A program made the position numbers and the translations under genes. Source: Saprospiraceae bacterium (lineage in GTDB: Bacteria; Bacteroidota; Bacteroidia; Chitinophagales; Saprospiraceae). From it: a DNA stretch of 64,000 bases. Each line of letters opens with the position of its first letter. Position 1 is the stretch's first letter. Under the pieces are notes generated by a model. It saw only the letters and a list, made by a program, of their open reading frames with translations. It was not told the origin of the DNA and searched no databases. This document shows positions 45,174 through 54,623 of the stretch, piece after piece. The stretch covers positions 1,272,001 to 1,336,000 of the forward strand of contig JADJOB010000002.1 in the NCBI GenBank assembly GCA_016714025.1, given 5' to 3'.

Positions 45174-45629
45174 ATGTGGACGATTCCTATCATTCACGGT
45201 CCGAATCTAAATCTTACCGGAGCACGTGAACCCTCCATTTATGGAAATCAAACTTTCGAAAACTTCTTTGAGAGTTTGATAACAGAATTTCCAAATTTAC
45301 AACTGAGCCTCCATCAAAGCAATTCTGAAGGTCAATTGGTTGACTGGCTTCAGGACTTTCGGGTTAAAGCAGATGCAATAATACTCAATCCTGCAGCTTA
45401 TACCCATACATCCATAGCCATCCGGGATGCAGTTGCCGCAATTAAAATTCCGGTAATTGAAGTACATATCAGTGCGATCCAATCGCGGGAACATTTTAGA
45501 AAGCATTCTTTGATTCAAGACTTATGTTTGTTTAACATTCAGGGTTTTGGTTTGAATGGATACCGTATGGCTTTATTAAGGCTCTCAGAAATTCTGGATG
45601 CCGATTCACTCAACCCAATTATAAAATAA
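45174..45629 (+). CDS. aroQ: Type II 3-dehydroquinate dehydratase
   Basis: The 151-residue enzyme dehydrates 3-dehydroquinate to 3-dehydroshikimate. The start IIHGPNLNLTGAREPSIYG carries the catalytic arginine and Tyr23; LNPAAYTHTSIAIRDA and VIEVHISAIQSREHFRKHS complete the active site. It begins on the base after the recQ stop and is followed 8 bp later by aroB, giving two consecutive shikimate-pathway genes. Confidence 0.95.
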   Translation: MWTIPIIHGPNLNLTGAREPSIYGNQTFENFFESLITEFPNLQLSLHQSNSEGQLVDWLQDFRVKADAIILNPAAYTHTSIAIRDAVAAIKIPVIEVHISAIQSREHFRKHSLIQDLCLFNIQGFGLNGYRMALLRLSEILDADSLNPIIK

Positions 45630-45637
45630 TAATAGTT

Positions 45638-46690
45638 TTGAAAACATACAGTAGTTTGATTTTTTCAACCGCTCCATGGGAGCGTTTGCATGCATTTTTG
45701 GAAAATCAAAAATACAGTGCAATTCATGTGTTGGCTGATGATCAAACCGAAACGTATTGTCTTCCCATTTTAAAAGAAAACCTTCAGCATTCCATTACCA
45801 GTTGTTTTGTAATTCAATCCGGAGAATCATCAAAATCTTTGGAATCCTGTATTAAAATTTGGGAGCACTTGCTTCACCAAAATCCGGATCGAAATACATT
45901 GATCATCTGTCTTGGGGGTGGCGTTATCACCGATTTGGGCGGTTTTTGTGCTTCGGTTCTTTTAAGGGGAATGGACACACTTTACATTCCTACCAGCTTA
46001 ATGGCCATGGCTGATGCTGCAATCGGTGGCAAAACAGCCGTTAATTTTGAATATTATAAAAATCAAATTGGCAGTTTCCATGCACCTCTCGGCATTGTAA
46101 TTGACTATCGGTTTTTAACCACCTTGCCGGATCGACACATGCGCAACGGCTTTGTTGAAATTATTAAGCACAGCTTGATTTCATCACCTTCCTACTGGTG
46201 GGATATTACAAATTTAACATGGCCGCTTTCTCCAAGTGTTTTGCAGGATTTTATTAAAAAATCAATACGTACTAAAACTGAAATTGTCGAAAAGGACTAC
46301 CTTGAAAACGGAAGTCGTAAAGTCCTGAATTTTGGCCATACCATAGGCCATGCACTGGAAAGTTTTTGTATGGCAAATGGACAGGATGTCCTGCATGGAG
46401 AAGCCATCGCTGTTGGGATCATTTGTGAATCGTTTCTATCCGGCCAACGCTATCGCTGGAAAACGCATGTAGTAGATCAAATCAAAACGATCTTAAAACC
46501 GTTTACAGGCACACTGAAATTTACATCAGACGATTACCCTGAAATAGTAAAGTTTTTAAATGCAGATAAGAAAAAGCAAAACCGGGAAGTCCGTTTTAGT
46601 CTGATTGAGCAAATCGGTCAGCCCAATTTAAATCAACGAGTAACGGAAGAAGAGCTGCTCAATTCTTTGGATTATTATAATTTAAGTTAG
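45638..46690 (+). CDS. aroB: 3-dehydroquinate synthase
   Basis: The 350-residue enzyme cyclises DAHP to 3-dehydroquinate with NAD and zinc. Motifs: GGGVITDLGGFCA (NAD binding), PTSLMAMADAAIGGKTAVN, and the metal ligands in GFVEIIKHSL, FGHTIGHALE and HGEAIAVGI. The best start is TTG at 45638, as no ATG lies in the short gap after aroQ. Product follows substrate in reverse order here: aroQ acts on the aroB product. Confidence 0.95.
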   Translation: MKTYSSLIFSTAPWERLHAFLENQKYSAIHVLADDQTETYCLPILKENLQHSITSCFVIQSGESSKSLESCIKIWEHLLHQNPDRNTLIICLGGGVITDLGGFCASVLLRGMDTLYIPTSLMAMADAAIGGKTAVNFEYYKNQIGSFHAPLGIVIDYRFLTTLPDRHMRNGFVEIIKHSLISSPSYWWDITNLTWPLSPSVLQDFIKKSIRTKTEIVEKDYLENGSRKVLNFGHTIGHALESFCMANGQDVLHGEAIAVGIICESFLSGQRYRWKTHVVDQIKTILKPFTGTLKFTSDDYPEIVKFLNADKKKQNREVRFSLIEQIGQPNLNQRVTEEELLNSLDYYNLS

Positions 46691-46710
46691 ACTTTTGTAG
46701 TTAAAGATTT

Positions 46711-49341
46711 ATGGCATTCTGGAATCAAATAAAATCATCCCTGATTAAACTGTACAAGGAGTTTAAATTTACGGATATTTATTCCGGTAAAACCACAGAA
46801 GATAAAGGATGGTTTCCAAATGCCACCTTATTAATTTGGAAAGTTTTTCTCTCAGGAATTGCATTCCTTTACTTGAGTTTGTTTTTAGTGTCTTTTGATA
46901 ACTTGCCTACATTTGAAGAACTTGAAAATCCATCCTATAATCAGGCATCCATCATTTATTCAAATGATCTGAGCATACTTGGTAAATTTTATATCGAAAA
47001 CCGGGAATTCATTCCATACGATAGCCTGAATCCACATTTGGTAAAGGCCTTATTGGCAACCGAGGATTCCAGGTATTACAAACATTCAGGAGTTGACTTT
47101 TTGGCATTATTGCGGGTTGGAGTTAAAACGATTTTATTAAGCCGCCAGGAATCGGGAGGAGGCAGTACAATTACGCAACAATTGGCAAAATTGTTATTTG
47201 AACGTCCAAATCTGGAAGGCAGAAACCCACTCATAAAAATATTTTTAATGCTCCGTATTAAATTTAAAGAGTGGTTAACGGCAATCAAATTGGAAAAGAG
47301 TTATACGAAGGAAGAGATCCTTGCTATGTACTTAAATAAGTTTGATTTCTTGTACGGGGCCAATGGGGTTCAAACTGCTTCTCAAACTTATTTTGGTAAA
47401 AACCAAAAAGAACTGAGTATTGATGAAGCAGCAACGATTATTGGCATGCTTAAAAATCCTACCAGATACAATCCGAAGCGTTTTCCGAAGTTGGCAACAG
47501 AACGAAGAAATACGGTTCTGGCCTTATTGCATGAAAGTGATTACATCAATCAAGCTGATTTTAAAAAATTAATGGCGCTTAAAATGGATGTTACACAGTT
47601 TAAAAGAGAATCTCACCTCGAAGGGATGGCCATGCATTTTAGAGCAGAACTGGGAAAGTGGCTTAGAAATTTATTGGATGATGAACGTTATCGGAAAGCT
47701 GATGGAAGTAAATACAACTTTTATGAAGATGGTCTAAAGATTTATACTACCATCGATCCGGTTTACCAAAAATATGCTGAACAAGCTGCGCATGAGCATA
47801 TGATGAAAGTTCAAAAGTCTTATTTTAATATCTGGAATAAAGCAGATCCATGGACGTATGAATCGGATGATAACATGCTAAAAATTCGAAAAGAGGCTTT
47901 GAATTTAATGATTAAAGAAACAGATCGTTTTAATACGATTTGGCAACAGCATTTTGGTAGTATTCTGGTAAAAATTGAATCTGAAATTGGCAATGTGGAT
48001 ATCAGTGACCGCACCATTCAACGATTAATTAATGAGGAAAAGGAACCCGGATCTTTAAAAAAGGAATTGAATAAGAAATTAATCAATGAAACGCAATATG
48101 ATTTTTCTTTGCAGATATTAAAAAGTAAAAACTGGCCGCTATTAAAAAAAGAATGGACCTCATTTGAAACAGATGTTCGGAAAGCAATGACTACACCAAT
48201 CAAAATGAAAGTGTACGACTATGTGAGTATGAATGAAAAAGATACGGTAATGAGTCCGCTGGATTCCATTAAGTTTCACAGAAAACACATGCAAATTGGA
48301 TCCATTGCAGTTGACCCGCACACAGGAGAAGTAAAAGCATGGGTTGGGGGTACTAATTTTAAGTATTTCAAATACGATCACGTTACATCGAGAAGACAGG
48401 TGGGTTCAACATTTAAACCCTTTGTGTATGCAACTGCAATTGCGCTCCAGGGGATTTCTCCATGCAATGAATTTCAGGATATCCAATATACCATTCCTGC
48501 CAATGATCCGAATTTTAATTTACCGGAGGCCTGGTCTCCTGGAAACGCTGTTGAATCTTTTACCGGCGCAAATTTAAATTTGTATAAAGCCCTGGCCTTA
48601 TCTAAAAATTCAATCACAGTAAAACTGGTTATCTTATTAGGAAGTGTCGAACCTATTCGTGGGTTATTGCACAATATGGGCATAGATTCCTCTTTACGCA
48701 GGCGTGATGGGGGTTATTTGATTCCAAAATTTCCATCAATCGTATTAGGTTCTTCAGATCTTTCAGTAATGGAGATGACAGGAGCTTACACAACCTTTTC
48801 AAACAATGGAGTGTATACCAAACCAACGTTTGTAACTCGCATAGAAGATAAAAATGGAAAGGTAATTTATCGAAGTACTCCAACAAACAGTGTAGCACTC
48901 TCTCCCAATTACAATTATGTGATGGTTGATTTATTGAGAAAGTCTGGCGGTGCCTGGAGTTTGAAAGTGCCCAATGGTGGAAAAACCGGTACCACCAATG
49001 ATTATGTTGACGGTTGGTATATGGGAATAACACCTAATTTGGTGGTTGGAACCTGGGTAGGTGGAGAAGATCCATGGATTCGATTTTTGTCTCTTGAAAT
49101 GGGACAGGGCTCCGTGATGGCAAAACCGTTCTTTATGAAGTTTATAGCAAAGCTAGAAGAAGATAAGGATTCTGGTTTTGATCCAAATGTTGAATTCATA
49201 AGACCACCGGGGGATTTGGGAGTTGAATTGAATTGTGAAACTTTTAAACAAATGATGGATACACACAATGCCGATCAGTCCTTACAACCAAAAAATAATC
49301 AAAATACAACGGATGAAATTTTTGAAGACGCACCGCAGTAA
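46711..49341 (+). CDS. Bifunctional penicillin-binding protein 1A
   Basis: The 876-residue class A PBP has one membrane helix (about 45-62), a GT51 glycosyltransferase domain (catalytic Glu118 in TEDSRYYKHSG; GGGSTITQQLAKLLF) and a transpeptidase domain with Ser566-Thr-Phe-Lys (SxxK), SKN (631-633) and KTGT (758-761). It polymerises lipid II and cross-links peptidoglycan in the periplasm. Between the domains there is a charged helical linker (about 370-500). The C-terminus is acidic and low in complexity. It lies 20 bp after aroB, in the recQ-aroQ-aroB run. Confidence 0.95.
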   Translation: MAFWNQIKSSLIKLYKEFKFTDIYSGKTTEDKGWFPNATLLIWKVFLSGIAFLYLSLFLVSFDNLPTFEELENPSYNQASIIYSNDLSILGKFYIENREFIPYDSLNPHLVKALLATEDSRYYKHSGVDFLALLRVGVKTILLSRQESGGGSTITQQLAKLLFERPNLEGRNPLIKIFLMLRIKFKEWLTAIKLEKSYTKEEILAMYLNKFDFLYGANGVQTASQTYFGKNQKELSIDEAATIIGMLKNPTRYNPKRFPKLATERRNTVLALLHESDYINQADFKKLMALKMDVTQFKRESHLEGMAMHFRAELGKWLRNLLDDERYRKADGSKYNFYEDGLKIYTTIDPVYQKYAEQAAHEHMMKVQKSYFNIWNKADPWTYESDDNMLKIRKEALNLMIKETDRFNTIWQQHFGSILVKIESEIGNVDISDRTIQRLINEEKEPGSLKKELNKKLINETQYDFSLQILKSKNWPLLKKEWTSFETDVRKAMTTPIKMKVYDYVSMNEKDTVMSPLDSIKFHRKHMQIGSIAVDPHTGEVKAWVGGTNFKYFKYDHVTSRRQVGSTFKPFVYATAIALQGISPCNEFQDIQYTIPANDPNFNLPEAWSPGNAVESFTGANLNLYKALALSKNSITVKLVILLGSVEPIRGLLHNMGIDSSLRRRDGGYLIPKFPSIVLGSSDLSVMEMTGAYTTFSNNGVYTKPTFVTRIEDKNGKVIYRSTPTNSVALSPNYNYVMVDLLRKSGGAWSLKVPNGGKTGTTNDYVDGWYMGITPNLVVGTWVGGEDPWIRFLSLEMGQGSVMAKPFFMKFIAKLEEDKDSGFDPNVEFIRPPGDLGVELNCETFKQMMDTHNADQSLQPKNNQNTTDEIFEDAPQ

Positions 49342-49386
49342 TTTAACATTGGCAAGTGGGTGTTTTATTGATTAAATAAATAAGGT

Positions 49387-49740
49387 ATGACAACAAACAA
49401 AACGTGTTTACTAAATGGAATCATTTTATTAGCTCTTGGTTTTTGGGGATATGCGGCAAATCAATTTGCCTTGCACACGGGAATCGTTCCTATTGGATTT
49501 GGGGCCTACTTATGTTTATTTTCTACAAGACATTCCATTGAAAATAAATCACTTTTCTTTTTTAACGGCGGACTTACCCTTGCATTTATTTTTGCTATGA
49601 TCCGTCCTTTGCTCCGAAATATCGAGCAAGCAGATTTGGAAGGTATTTGTCGAGTCAGTCTTGAAATGGCTGCTTGCGTAATGGCTGTGATCGTTTATAT
49701 TCGCAGTTTAAATTCAGGCCACCAAAAGGATGTTGCTTAA
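49387..49740 (+). CDS. Small four-helix membrane protein
   Basis: The 117-residue protein has four predicted transmembrane helices with a conserved-looking start (CLLNGIILLALGFWGYAANQ) and SRHS/FFNGGLTLAF in the middle. I do not recognise the family. It starts 45 bp after the PBP1A gene, and its stop overlaps the following start by one base (TAATG), so it is coupled to the HEAT/cyclophilin lipoprotein. Confidence 0.65.
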   Translation: MTTNKTCLLNGIILLALGFWGYAANQFALHTGIVPIGFGAYLCLFSTRHSIENKSLFFFNGGLTLAFIFAMIRPLLRNIEQADLEGICRVSLEMAACVMAVIVYIRSLNSGHQKDVA

Positions 49741-51758
49741 TGCAAAAAAGAACTTATAGTCTGATCATTGTATTGGGATTACTGTTCCTGATGGGATCGC
49801 TTGTGGCATGTTTTCCTCCTGATGATCAGGCAAAATTATCTACTGACTACAATTTAAGGGATCCTGAAATCCGTCAAATTTTAGACGCCTCAGATCGACG
49901 TCGTACGGACACACTTTTAGTCTATTTGCAACATGAAAAAGCATCGTTCCGATACCTTGCAGCACTTAGTTTTGCTTCCAACCGGGACACTTTAGCAATT
50001 CCAGGTTTGATTCAACTTTTAAAAGATCCTGTAGAAAAAGTAAAGCAGGCTGCTGTATTTGCACTGGGCCAAATTGGAAATTTAAAAGCAGAAACAGCAT
50101 TGATTCAATCTTTTATTCCTATCGATTCTGTAGGTCCTTATATTCAAACCAATGCCTTGATCCTGGAGGCCCTTGGAAAATGTGGAGGGGATTCAACGCT
50201 TAAACTGATTTGTAATATTAGCAGTTATGCTCCCACAGACAGTCTTTTTATTTACGGTCAAATTGCAGCCTTGTATCGATTTGGACTTCGTGAAAAATTT
50301 TGTGAAGCATCGGTTGAAAAATTTGTAAAGCTTGCAACTGACAATCAGTATCCGGATAATGCACGATTGCTAGCTGCACATGGATTGCAACGATTCAAAT
50401 CATTCAAACTGAATGATTATTTTGAACGACTAAAAATTGCATGCCGCGAAGAAAAAAATCCGGATATTCGAATGTGTCTGGTTACCGCTTTGTCCCGAAT
50501 TCCCGGACCGGCGACCATCAGTACCTTGGAGGAATTGTATTCGCGTGGATTAGACATTCGCATTCAATCCAATATTGTCAAAGGATTGATAAACCAGCAA
50601 GGCTTGTCGGCACAATTTTTTGCACTAAAGGCTATTCAAAATCCTTCGCTTCAGGTATCCGTAGAAGCAGCTCAATTTTTAAAAGAAAAAGGATCTTCAG
50701 AAATTTCAGAGGAGTTAAAAAAATTATGCGAACAAACCAATCTTCCCTGGCAGGCGCGGAGTCTTGTGTTTGAAGCCGCACTAAAATACATTCCATCCTA
50801 TTTGGTTTTAACAAAACAATCCATAGAATGGTCGCTTAAAACCAGCATCAATCAAACTAAAAATCCTTATGAAAAAGCTGCTTATCTGAAAGCGATTTCC
50901 TGGTTGCCAAAAGAATTGTCATTCATCATCAGCTTGGATCATCCAAAAGCATCCCCCTATTTGCGTACCACCATTGCTGAATGCGTAGAAAAAATTCTCA
51001 AGTCTCCGGATTTTACTCAAATCTATAAAGGCAGTTACAATCCAATTTACTATACCTTGTCAACGTATTTTACAAAACAATGCGCTGAAGCAGATCCAGG
51101 AGTTCTTGCTATCATGGCTTCTGTTTTTAGTAAACCGGTTCCACTTTCAAAAAAATTCTTTTATGCAGATTCCATGTTGCAACTTTCACAATCAAAATTG
51201 AAATTGCCTCAGGACATAGAAACTTATAATGAATTGGGAAAATGTCTTGCATCGCTTCGAAAAACTACATTTACTCCAAAAGTTCCTGAATACAATCATC
51301 CGATTCAATGGACTGTTTTAGATAATTACCGGGATACAATTCAAGGAATCATTCTGACCAATAAAGGTGAATTGACGTTCGAACTTTACCCAAAAGAAGC
51401 TCCGGCTTCAACAATCAATTTTTTAAATCTCGTAAAAGAGGGTTTTTATAATGACAAAGTATTTCATCGGGTGGTACCAAATTTTGTAGTTCAAATCGGT
51501 TGTCCGAGAGGAGATGGTTTTGGTGCGTTGGATTATACCATTCGCTCAGAAATTTCATTTATAAATTATCAAAGCTCAGGAATGATTGGAATGGCAAGTG
51601 CTGGTCCGGATACAGAAGCAACACAGTTTTTTATTACCCATTCACCAACTCCTCATTTAGATGGACGGTATACAATTTTTGGGAAATTGATCAGTGGCCA
51701 GGAAGTACTGATGAGTATTTGTCAATCTGATGTTATTAAATCCATTCAAATAAAATAA
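49740..51758 (+). CDS. Lipoprotein with HEAT repeats and a C-terminal cyclophilin domain
   Basis: The 672-residue product has a lipoprotein signal (LLFLMGSLVACFPP, with the lipobox cysteine in VAC). Residues about 60-480 contain HEAT-like helical repeats (LIQLLKDPVEKVKQAAVFALGQIG is the clearest). The last about 150 residues are a peptidyl-prolyl isomerase: FELYPKEAPASTINFLNLVKEGFY, FHRVVPNFVVQIGCPRGDG, GMIGMASAG, TQFFITHSPTPHLDGRYTIFGK. The frame opens earlier at 49674, but the signal peptide and the TAATG overlap favour 49740. A membrane-tethered foldase acting on envelope proteins is inferred. It precedes gcvT by 11 bp. Confidence 0.85.
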   Translation: MQKRTYSLIIVLGLLFLMGSLVACFPPDDQAKLSTDYNLRDPEIRQILDASDRRRTDTLLVYLQHEKASFRYLAALSFASNRDTLAIPGLIQLLKDPVEKVKQAAVFALGQIGNLKAETALIQSFIPIDSVGPYIQTNALILEALGKCGGDSTLKLICNISSYAPTDSLFIYGQIAALYRFGLREKFCEASVEKFVKLATDNQYPDNARLLAAHGLQRFKSFKLNDYFERLKIACREEKNPDIRMCLVTALSRIPGPATISTLEELYSRGLDIRIQSNIVKGLINQQGLSAQFFALKAIQNPSLQVSVEAAQFLKEKGSSEISEELKKLCEQTNLPWQARSLVFEAALKYIPSYLVLTKQSIEWSLKTSINQTKNPYEKAAYLKAISWLPKELSFIISLDHPKASPYLRTTIAECVEKILKSPDFTQIYKGSYNPIYYTLSTYFTKQCAEADPGVLAIMASVFSKPVPLSKKFFYADSMLQLSQSKLKLPQDIETYNELGKCLASLRKTTFTPKVPEYNHPIQWTVLDNYRDTIQGIILTNKGELTFELYPKEAPASTINFLNLVKEGFYNDKVFHRVVPNFVVQIGCPRGDGFGALDYTIRSEISFINYQSSGMIGMASAGPDTEATQFFITHSPTPHLDGRYTIFGKLISGQEVLMSICQSDVIKSIQIK

Positions 51759-51769
51759 GAAAAAAATTT

Positions 51770-52879
51770 ATGAAAAATACAGCACTAACCGAAGTTCATA
51801 TTGGACTGGGAGCAAAAATGGCAGAATTTGCAGGATACAATATGCCGATTTCTTATGCAGGAATACGTGAAGAACATGAAGCCGTCAGAAACCATGTAGG
51901 CGTATTTGATGTAAGTCACATGGGTGAATTTATTATTCGCGGAAAACATGCACTGGATTTAATTCAAAAAGTAACCAGTAACGATGCTTCCAAATTGAAA
52001 ATAGGCCAGGCACAGTACTCTTGCATGCCCAACGGTACAGGTGGAATCGTAGATGATCTTTTGGTGTATCGATTAGCAGAATCCATGGGCGATGCAGGTG
52101 AACCAGCTTATATGCTGGTAGTCAATGCTTCTAATATTCAAAAAGATTGGGACTGGATCTCTAAACACAATAGTTATGGAGCAACGATGTTGAATATTTC
52201 AGATGAAACCGGTTTGCTTGCAGTACAAGGTCCTAAAGCCATTGAATTGTTGCAAAAACTGACATCGGTAGATTTAAGTGCAATTCCTTATTATCATTTC
52301 CAAAAAGGAACATTGGCTGGAATTGACAATGTATTGATATCTGCAACTGGCTACACCGGCGCAGGAGGTTTTGAACTCTATGTCGATAACAAACACCTGT
52401 TGCATTTATGGAATGAAATTTTTAAAATTGGCAATGATTACAAGCTTCAAGCAGTTGGATTGGGAGCTCGCGATACCTTGCGTCTTGAAATGGGATTTTG
52501 CTTATACGGAAACGACATCGATGATACCACCTCCCCACTTGAGGCAGGATTGGGATGGATTACCAAATTGGATAAGGCAGATTTTAATGGCAAACAATTG
52601 ATGCTCGATCAAAAGAAAAATGGATTGCAAAAAAAATTAGTGGGCTTTATTATTGAAGACCGCAGAGTGCCTCGTCATGGATACCGTGTGATCAATGTCA
52701 ATGAAGAAGTAATTGGTGTGGTAACTTCCGGAACACAATCTCCTTCACTCAACATTCCAATTGGGATGGCTTATGTTCCAATCGCTTATACCAAGGAAGG
52801 GACTCAGATAAAAGTTGAGATGGGTTCAAAATCAGTAAATGCTAAAGTTTGTAAAATTCCATTTTATAAAGCCAATTAA
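51770..52879 (+). CDS. gcvT: Aminomethyltransferase, glycine cleavage T protein
   Basis: The 369-residue protein transfers the methylene group from aminomethyl-lipoyl H protein to tetrahydrofolate. Motifs: HEAVRNHVGVFDVSHMGEF, MPNGTGGIVDDLLVYR, SATGYTGAGGFELY, and GLGARDTLRLEMGFCLYGND with a C-terminal barrel (VVTSGTQSPSLNIPIGMAYV). It is 11 bp downstream of the HEAT/cyclophilin gene. gcvH and gcvP are not in the window, and no glycine riboswitch is possible in so short a gap. Confidence 0.95.
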   Translation: MKNTALTEVHIGLGAKMAEFAGYNMPISYAGIREEHEAVRNHVGVFDVSHMGEFIIRGKHALDLIQKVTSNDASKLKIGQAQYSCMPNGTGGIVDDLLVYRLAESMGDAGEPAYMLVVNASNIQKDWDWISKHNSYGATMLNISDETGLLAVQGPKAIELLQKLTSVDLSAIPYYHFQKGTLAGIDNVLISATGYTGAGGFELYVDNKHLLHLWNEIFKIGNDYKLQAVGLGARDTLRLEMGFCLYGNDIDDTTSPLEAGLGWITKLDKADFNGKQLMLDQKKNGLQKKLVGFIIEDRRVPRHGYRVINVNEEVIGVVTSGTQSPSLNIPIGMAYVPIAYTKEGTQIKVEMGSKSVNAKVCKIPFYKAN

Positions 52880-52942
52880 ACATTTTCTTTAAGTTCGCTT
52901 TGAACCTTTTGCCGGTATTTCAATTTATTCTAAAACCTTTCA

Positions 52943-53440
52943 TTGGAATACAGGGATTGTAAAGACCAGTTTATTGCTACCTGGGGCCAATTAGGCCCAC
53001 AGTGGGGAATCAATAAAACAATGGCTCAAATCCATGCTCTTTTATTAATTGCTAACGAACCCATGAGTTCAGAGCAAATTCTAACAGAGTTGGCTATTTC
53101 AACCGGTAACGTGAATATGAATATTCGTGCTCTGTTGGATTGGGGTTTGGTTTACAAAATCTCTAAAGATGGGGAACGTTGTGAGTTTTACGTCGCAGAA
53201 AAAAATTTACACCTGGTTTTCAAACAAATACTCCTCAATCGTAAAAAAAGAGAACTGGATCCAATCCTCAAAGATTTAAATGATTTGGTCAGTTGTACGG
53301 ATAAATGTGATAAAAGCAAAGAATTTAAAAAAATGGTATCTGAGCTAAATGACTTTGCCCAAAAGGTAGATCATGCACTGGAATTGCTCATTCGAACAGA
53401 TTCTCATTGGTTTTATAACACTTTAATGAAAATGCTCTGA
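52943..53440 (+). CDS. GbsR/MarR-type transcriptional regulator
   Basis: The 165-residue protein has a winged-helix DNA-binding domain (KTMAQIHALLLIANEPMSSEQI, then STGNVNMNIRALLDWGLV, the recognition helix) and a helical C-terminal dimerisation part. This is the layout of GbsR-like regulators, which in Bacillus control betaine uptake; the ligand is unknown here. An in-frame stop lies 12 bases before the TTG at 52943, so that TTG is the only plausible start. It sits between gcvT and a DUF1015 gene, with 43 bp to the latter. Confidence 0.82.
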   Translation: MEYRDCKDQFIATWGQLGPQWGINKTMAQIHALLLIANEPMSSEQILTELAISTGNVNMNIRALLDWGLVYKISKDGERCEFYVAEKNLHLVFKQILLNRKKRELDPILKDLNDLVSCTDKCDKSKEFKKMVSELNDFAQKVDHALELLIRTDSHWFYNTLMKML

Positions 53441-53483
53441 TTCGACTTAAAATTCTCGCTATTTTAGCCCTTTAATTTGCAAT

Positions 53484-54608
53484 GTGAATATTAAACCGTT
53501 TCATTACTTATATCCGGATTATAAGCGGATACTCAAAAGTGAAGAATTTTTCAATTCTATCAAGAATACTTTCCCTGATTTACGCAAGGAAGGTCTGTTT
53601 CTGGACGGGAATTCTAAATCCCTGTTTGTTTACCGGATAAAATCAAAAATCAAAACCTATCATGGATTACTCGCAGCTATTGATATACATGATTATTTAA
53701 AAGGGTTAATCAAAAAACATGAAAATACATTAACCCATCAGGAAGATAATATTAGTAATCTTATGAAGGATCGTCAGGCGATTATCAAACCCGTTTTGAT
53801 TGCTTACGACGAACAAAAGAAAATCAAAGATTTAATTGCAAGGAGTTTCTTAGGGATTAAACCGAAATTCAAAATTGAATTTGAAAAAGAACAGCAAATC
53901 CATGAATTTTTTGAAATTACTGACAAAGTGGTTATTGCTGCTTTTCAAAAAGAATTTAAATCCAAAGTAAAAAAAGCGTATATCGCAGATGGACATCATC
54001 GAATGGCAGCAGTATGTAAATTTATTTTACAAAATCCGGAGCTCAGTAAGAAAAGTCTCAATTATATCATGTGTGCATTGTTTGATTTTAACGAATTGAG
54101 CATTCTTCCATACAATCGCTTGATTCGGGTGAGTGATGTAATTCCAGTTGACGAGTTTATCAAAGTATTGGGAAAATATGCATCCATAACAAAAATCAGA
54201 ACCCCCATTGCAAGCTCAAAGAAAAATGAAATCACAATGATCACAGTTAAACAGAGTTATAGTTTTAGCTGGCATAAAGATGTATTACAATACTTCAAAC
54301 AAAAAAATGGAATTGCTTTTGATATAGATATTTTCAATGAAATAATTCTTCGTGATTTATTGGGCGTGCAAAGCATTCGTTCAAGCGATCGGGTAAGTTA
54401 TATCGAAGGAATCAAACCACTTAAAACGATCAGTAAGATGGTAACAGATCAACCTGATCATATTGGCTTTGCATTCTTCCCGGTCCGGAAACGTGATTTT
54501 ATTAAAGTAGCAGACGAACACATGGTATTGCCACCCAAAAGTACCTGGTTTGAACCCCGAATCAAGAATGGGATCGTTGTGCAGGATATTGATCTAAATA
54601 TGAAATAA
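53484..54608 (+). CDS. DUF1015 family protein
   Basis: The 374-residue protein has the DUF1015 core motif AYIADGHHRMAA (Asp169-Arg173), an N-terminal YRIKSKIKTYHGLLAAIDIHDY, and the C-terminal GFAFFPVRKRDFIKVAD with MVLPPKSTWFEP. The DGHHR motif resembles ParB/SerK-like nucleotide-binding folds. In many genomes DUF1015 lies beside serC and serA, but neither is nearby here. The start is GTG at 53484. Function is unproven; a link to serine or phosphoserine metabolism is a guess from elsewhere. Confidence 0.8.
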   Translation: MNIKPFHYLYPDYKRILKSEEFFNSIKNTFPDLRKEGLFLDGNSKSLFVYRIKSKIKTYHGLLAAIDIHDYLKGLIKKHENTLTHQEDNISNLMKDRQAIIKPVLIAYDEQKKIKDLIARSFLGIKPKFKIEFEKEQQIHEFFEITDKVVIAAFQKEFKSKVKKAYIADGHHRMAAVCKFILQNPELSKKSLNYIMCALFDFNELSILPYNRLIRVSDVIPVDEFIKVLGKYASITKIRTPIASSKKNEITMITVKQSYSFSWHKDVLQYFKQKNGIAFDIDIFNEIILRDLLGVQSIRSSDRVSYIEGIKPLKTISKMVTDQPDHIGFAFFPVRKRDFIKVADEHMVLPPKSTWFEPRIKNGIVVQDIDLNMK

Positions 54609-54623
54609 GTTGTCAATAGGTAC

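Noticed and set aside
51759..51769. Glycine riboswitch ahead of gcvT
   Set aside because: The gap to the upstream gene is only 11 bp, too short for an aptamer.
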